This document shows, piece after piece, positions 61,465 through 64,000 of a DNA stretch of 64,000 nucleotides. The position numbers and the translations under genes are program-made. The stretch covers positions 1 to 64,000 of the forward strand of contig JAFQPG010000014.1 in NCBI GenBank assembly GCA_017411835.1. Direction: 5' to 3'. The notes beneath the pieces are model-generated. The model was given only the letters and a program-made list of their open reading frames with translations, did not search any database and was not told the origin of the DNA. Numbering within the stretch: position 1 is the first letter of the stretch; the number at the start of each line of letters is the position of its first letter. Source of the DNA: Ruminococcus sp. (GTDB taxonomy: Bacteria > Bacillota > Clostridia > Oscillospirales > Acutalibacteraceae).

Positions 61465-61493
61465 TGCGCTATTATATTTTTGAAGGTGAAGCA

Positions 61494-61871
61494 ATGAAAA
61501 AATGCGAATACTGTGCTAAAGAAATTTCATATCACGAGATGTACTGCCGTGATGAATGCCAAACTAAAGCCAACGACTTTTACGATATGCGTGATAAAAT
61601 TTCAAAAATAATCGGCGTATTTAACGGAATCTGCGTTATGTCAATCGGTATAGGTCTTTTTGTTTTCTCGTTTTTAAAAGAAGTCGGTGCATATATGGTT
61701 GCGATTCCGATGGTGATTTTGGGAATACTTTTTTTACTTTTTCCTGTGCCTGCGGATGTTATGATTCAAAAATATAAAATTGAAAAATCTTTGAAAATCA
61801 CAAGAATAATCGCGCTTATACTTTTAGCGCTCGGAATAATTGCAACTATAGTTACGATTATTGCCATTTAA
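61494..61871 (+). CDS. Small membrane protein with N-terminal four-cysteine zinc-ribbon-like motif
   Basis: This 125-residue protein has an N-terminal cysteine set (CEYC and CRDEC, at about 4, 7, 18 and 22), a short charged helix, and about three membrane segments (about 41-60, 63-82 and 100-124). I do not recognise a named family. The cysteines suggest zinc binding on the cytoplasmic side. The ATG at 61494 has AAGGTGAAG upstream. It diverges from the amylase gene. Confidence 0.65.
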   Translation: MKKCEYCAKEISYHEMYCRDECQTKANDFYDMRDKISKIIGVFNGICVMSIGIGLFVFSFLKEVGAYMVAIPMVILGILFLLFPVPADVMIQKYKIEKSLKITRIIALILLALGIIATIVTIIAI

Positions 61872-61939
61872 TTTTTGCATAAATTTAAAGCGATTGCTTA
61901 AACTACTAAAACAACCTATAAAATTCAGGAGGTTTTAGT

Positions 61940-62167
61940 ATGCTAGATAAAATAGCACTGACATTACTTGTTGTCGGCGGTATCAACTGGGGCAGCGTCG
62001 GTCTTTTTAAATTCGACATTGTTGCATGGATATGCGGCGGACAGACAGGTATCATAAGCAGAATAATCTATGTTATCGTCGGTCTTTCTGCTTTATGGTG
62101 TATTTCTCTGCTTTTCAGAGACCACACCGAAGCAGGCGACTCTGACTTAACCAGCAACCCAATATAA
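61940..62167 (+). CDS. DUF378 domain protein
   Basis: This 75-residue membrane protein has two hydrophobic segments and the DUF378 signature LLVVGGINWGSVGLF followed by IIYVIVGLSALW. Its function is unknown; it is common in Firmicutes. The ATG has AGGAGG 8 bases upstream. It is followed by a strong terminator. Confidence 0.88.
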   Translation: MLDKIALTLLVVGGINWGSVGLFKFDIVAWICGGQTGIISRIIYVIVGLSALWCISLLFRDHTEAGDSDLTSNPI

Positions 62168-62202
62168 AAAAATGCCGTCGGAAAACCGACGGCATAATTT
62201 TT
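62166..62202 (+). terminator. Bidirectional terminator between DUF378 and ackA
   Basis: ATGCCGTCGG and CCGACGGCAT form a perfect 10-bp stem around AAAA, with T-rich sequence on both strands. It stops the DUF378 gene and ackA, which converge here. Confidence 0.92.
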
Positions 62203-62237
62203 ATGTATTATTTTTCTTTTAAAGAATTTAGCGTAAA

Positions 62238-63446
62238 TTAAAGAGCGTTTACGATTTCCTGTGTATCTCTTGCGATAACAAGCTCCTCGTTAGTAGCGAT
62301 AAGCTCAACACGAATAGCCGAGTCGTCTGTAGAGAGTTGACCTGTTACACCGCGTTTAGCCTGCTCGTTGAACTCGTCGTTAAATTTAACACCTAAAACC
62401 TTTAAGTATTCACAAACCTTTTTGCGAAGCTGTGGCTGGTTTTCGCCCAAACCTGCTGTAAATACGATAGCATCACAACCGCCCATCGCGATGTAGTACT
62501 GACCGATGTACTTAGCAATCTGATAGTAAAGCATATCGTGAGCAAGCTTAGCTCTAGGGTTACCCGCTTCTTCAGCAGCAGAAACGTCGCGGTCGTCAGA
62601 AGACACGCCGGACACGCCTAAAAGACCAGACTTTTTATTTAAGAGAGTATCCATCTCTTTTGGAGATAAGTTTTCTTTATCAGCAATGAATGTAACAACA
62701 GATGGGTCAAGACAGCCTGTGCGAGTACCCATCATAATACCATCAAGTGGAGTAAGTCCCATTGAAGTATCTACAACCTTACCACCGTCAACAGCAGTGA
62801 TAGATGAACCGTTACCGATATGGCAGGTGATAATTTTCAAATCTTTGATGTCTTTTCCCATAATTTTAGCCATTTGATGAGAAACGTAACGATGGGAAGT
62901 ACCGTGAGCGCCGTATCTTCTTATAGCGTACTTCTCATAAAACTCGTAAGGAACAGCGTACATATATGCTTTTTCAGGCATTGTTGAATGGAAAGATGTA
63001 TCAAATACAGCAACCATAGGTGTATCCTTACCGAAAACCTCTAAACAGCCCTTCATAGCCTGTACGTGAGCAGGGTTGTGAAGCGGTGCGAGTGGGCTTA
63101 AGCCGTCGATATCAGCAAGCACCTTTTCGTCGATAAGCACAGAGCACTTGAAAATAGAACCACCCTGCACTACGCGATGACCGATAGCAGATACTTCATC
63201 AAGACTTTTGATAACGCCATACTGCTCATCTAAAAGCGCATCTTTTACAACCATAAATGCCTGTGCGTGATTGCTCATTGGTGCTTCTTTTTCAAAGCTT
63301 CTGCCGTCAGCAGTCTTATGGCCAATAAAAGAACCCTCCTGACCAACACGCTCACAGTTACCCTTAGCAATCATCTGCTCAGTTTCCATGTCGATAAGCT
63401 GATATTTCAAAGATGAGCTACCAGCATTGATAACTAATATTTTCAT
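62238..63446 (-). CDS. ackA: Acetate kinase
   Basis: This 402-residue enzyme makes ATP and acetate from acetyl phosphate. Visible are VINAGSSSLKYQL at the N-terminus, VFDTSFHSTMPE, RRYGAHGTSHRYV, HIGNGSSITAV and FTAGLGENQP. Length is standard. No pta gene lies in the window; ackA stands alone with its own promoter. The ATG has AGGAGG upstream. Confidence 0.97.
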   Translation of the reverse strand: MKILVINAGSSSLKYQLIDMETEQMIAKGNCERVGQEGSFIGHKTADGRSFEKEAPMSNHAQAFMVVKDALLDEQYGVIKSLDEVSAIGHRVVQGGSIFKCSVLIDEKVLADIDGLSPLAPLHNPAHVQAMKGCLEVFGKDTPMVAVFDTSFHSTMPEKAYMYAVPYEFYEKYAIRRYGAHGTSHRYVSHQMAKIMGKDIKDLKIITCHIGNGSSITAVDGGKVVDTSMGLTPLDGIMMGTRTGCLDPSVVTFIADKENLSPKEMDTLLNKKSGLLGVSGVSSDDRDVSAAEEAGNPRAKLAHDMLYYQIAKYIGQYYIAMGGCDAIVFTAGLGENQPQLRKKVCEYLKVLGVKFNDEFNEQAKRGVTGQLSTDDSAIRVELIATNEELVIARDTQEIVNAL

Positions 63447-63461
63447 AACTATTTCCTCCTA

Positions 63462-63490
63462 TTGAAAATACTCAAAATATACCGTATAAT
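63462..63490 (+). promoter_or_regulatory. Promoter of tmcAL
   Basis: TTGAAA (63462-63467) and a perfect TATAAT (63485-63490) are 17 bases apart. Its -10 box directly abuts the -10 box of the ackA promoter on the other strand. Confidence 0.75.
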
Positions 63491-63519
63491 ATAATAATAC
63501 TTTTGCTTGATTTTTTCAA
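63491..63519 (-). promoter_or_regulatory. Promoter of ackA
   Basis: On the minus strand TTGAAA (63514-63519) and TATTAT (63491-63496) are 17 bases apart. Transcription would start near 63484, inside the opposing tmcAL promoter, giving a leader of about 38 bases. Confidence 0.7.
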
Positions 63520-63544
63520 GTGTTTTCTAAAAGAGGTGATGCAG

Positions 63545-64000
63545 TTGACAGTAGCGGCGGTTATATGCGAGTTCAACCCGTTTCATAACGGGCATAAATA
63601 CCTGATTGATAAAATAAAAAGCGAATATGCTGACTGCGTCATCGCTATAATGAGCGGTAGTTTCGTGCAACGTGGAGATGTCGCGATTGTCGACAAATAC
63701 GAGCGTGCAAAAGCGGCGTTGCAAAACGGCTGTGATTTAGTAGTTGAGCTTCCTACAGTTTATGCGGTATCAAGCGCTGAGTTTTTCTCAAAAGGCGGAG
63801 TAAGTATCGCAAAAGCACTAAATGCCGATATGCTGTGCTTCGGCGCTGAAAACGACAACATCAGTATTCTAAAAGATATTGCAGACGCTTTTTCAAACGA
63901 GCATTTCATCTTTGCTATAAAAGAGCAGATGGAAAACGGCGACTACTATGCAAAAGCTGTAAGCACGATAGTAAGCAAGCATTTATCTAAAGAGCACGCA
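63545..64000 (+). CDS. tmcAL: tRNA(Met) cytidine acetate ligase, N-terminal part (gene runs off the right edge)
   Basis: The 152 visible residues start LTVAAVICEFNPFHNGHKYL, with the nucleotidyltransferase HNGH motif. GSFVQRGDVAIVDKYERA and LVVELPTVYAVSSAEFF follow, typical of TmcAL (YlbM). It acetylates the wobble cytidine of elongator tRNA-Met using acetate and ATP. The TTG at 63545 is preferred, with AGAGGTG about 6 bases upstream; the ATG at 63539 is too close to that site. Its neighbour makes acetate, the substrate of this enzyme. Confidence 0.93.
   Translation, partial: MTVAAVICEFNPFHNGHKYLIDKIKSEYADCVIAIMSGSFVQRGDVAIVDKYERAKAALQNGCDLVVELPTVYAVSSAEFFSKGGVSIAKALNADMLCFGAENDNISILKDIADAFSNEHFIFAIKEQMENGDYYAKAVSTIVSKHLSKEHA

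Overview
The window is one continuous chromosomal segment of an AT-rich, low-GC Gram-positive anaerobe. Signs of a spore-forming Clostridia member are spoIIR, CIRCE-controlled groES-groEL, the AddAB recombination pair and the paired radical SAM genes. A secreted GH13 amylase with a CBM26-like starch-binding module and a C-terminal type I dockerin points to a Ruminococcus-like gut starch degrader with an amylosome, of the Ruminococcus bromii kind. This placement is inferred from gene content; no 16S or other marker is present.

Layout. 1-4.8 kb: the 5' end of uvrB, a membrane acyltransferase, a large teichoic-acid-type polymerase and radC. 5.0-25.6 kb: a single minus-strand accessory locus of twelve genes, running from a promoter at about 25.55 kb to a terminator at about 4.98 kb. 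25.7-37.2 kb: radical SAM proteins, tRNA-Ser(GGA), a HAD phosphatase, an M50 protease with a small membrane partner, a MATE exporter, VanZ, a small multidrug exporter homologue and two FAD oxidoreductases. 37.2-50.8 kb: a DUF4349 lipoprotein, addA, addB, spoIIR, ispE, an aminotransferase, an Lrp-type regulator, a LURP-one-like protein and nadE. 50.9-53.2 kb: a polysaccharide polymerase/ligase-like protein and a sugar transferase. 53.3-58.8 kb: a DUF1292 protein, a structured RNA that may be 6S RNA, gpsA, groEL, groES, a substrate-binding lipoprotein-like protein and a DUF1643 protein. 58.9-64 kb: the dockerin amylase, two small membrane proteins, ackA and the start of tmcAL.

The most striking part is the 5.0-25.6 kb locus. 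It encodes two SipW-type (Ser/His, S26B) signal peptidases and eight secreted or membrane-anchored proteins. Seven of these have a signal anchor ending in a short motif of the TFAWF kind, as in TasA/camelysin-type SipW substrates. Six of the eight share two further short motifs, A-h-R-h and [W/Y]-x-[E/D]-G-x-D-x-x-C or a degenerate form of it, so they look like one paralogous beta-sandwich family. One of them carries three CBM26-like starch-binding modules, two of which are inserted between the conserved strands. Between the exported proteins sit a membrane-anchored McrB-like AAA+ ATPase and a long cytoplasmic coiled-coil protein with a DUF2357-like head, but no McrC-type nuclease. My reading is a cell-surface fibre or sheath system, probably for starch adhesion, with its own peptidases and a cytoplasmic motor. 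That function is inferred and untested.

The rest is mostly ordinary housekeeping. Exceptions worth a look are a sigma-F-like spoIIR promoter lying inside the ispE terminator, abutting ackA/tmcAL promoters, GC-richer palindromic intergenic mosaics, and a duplicated tRNA-Ser 3' end.
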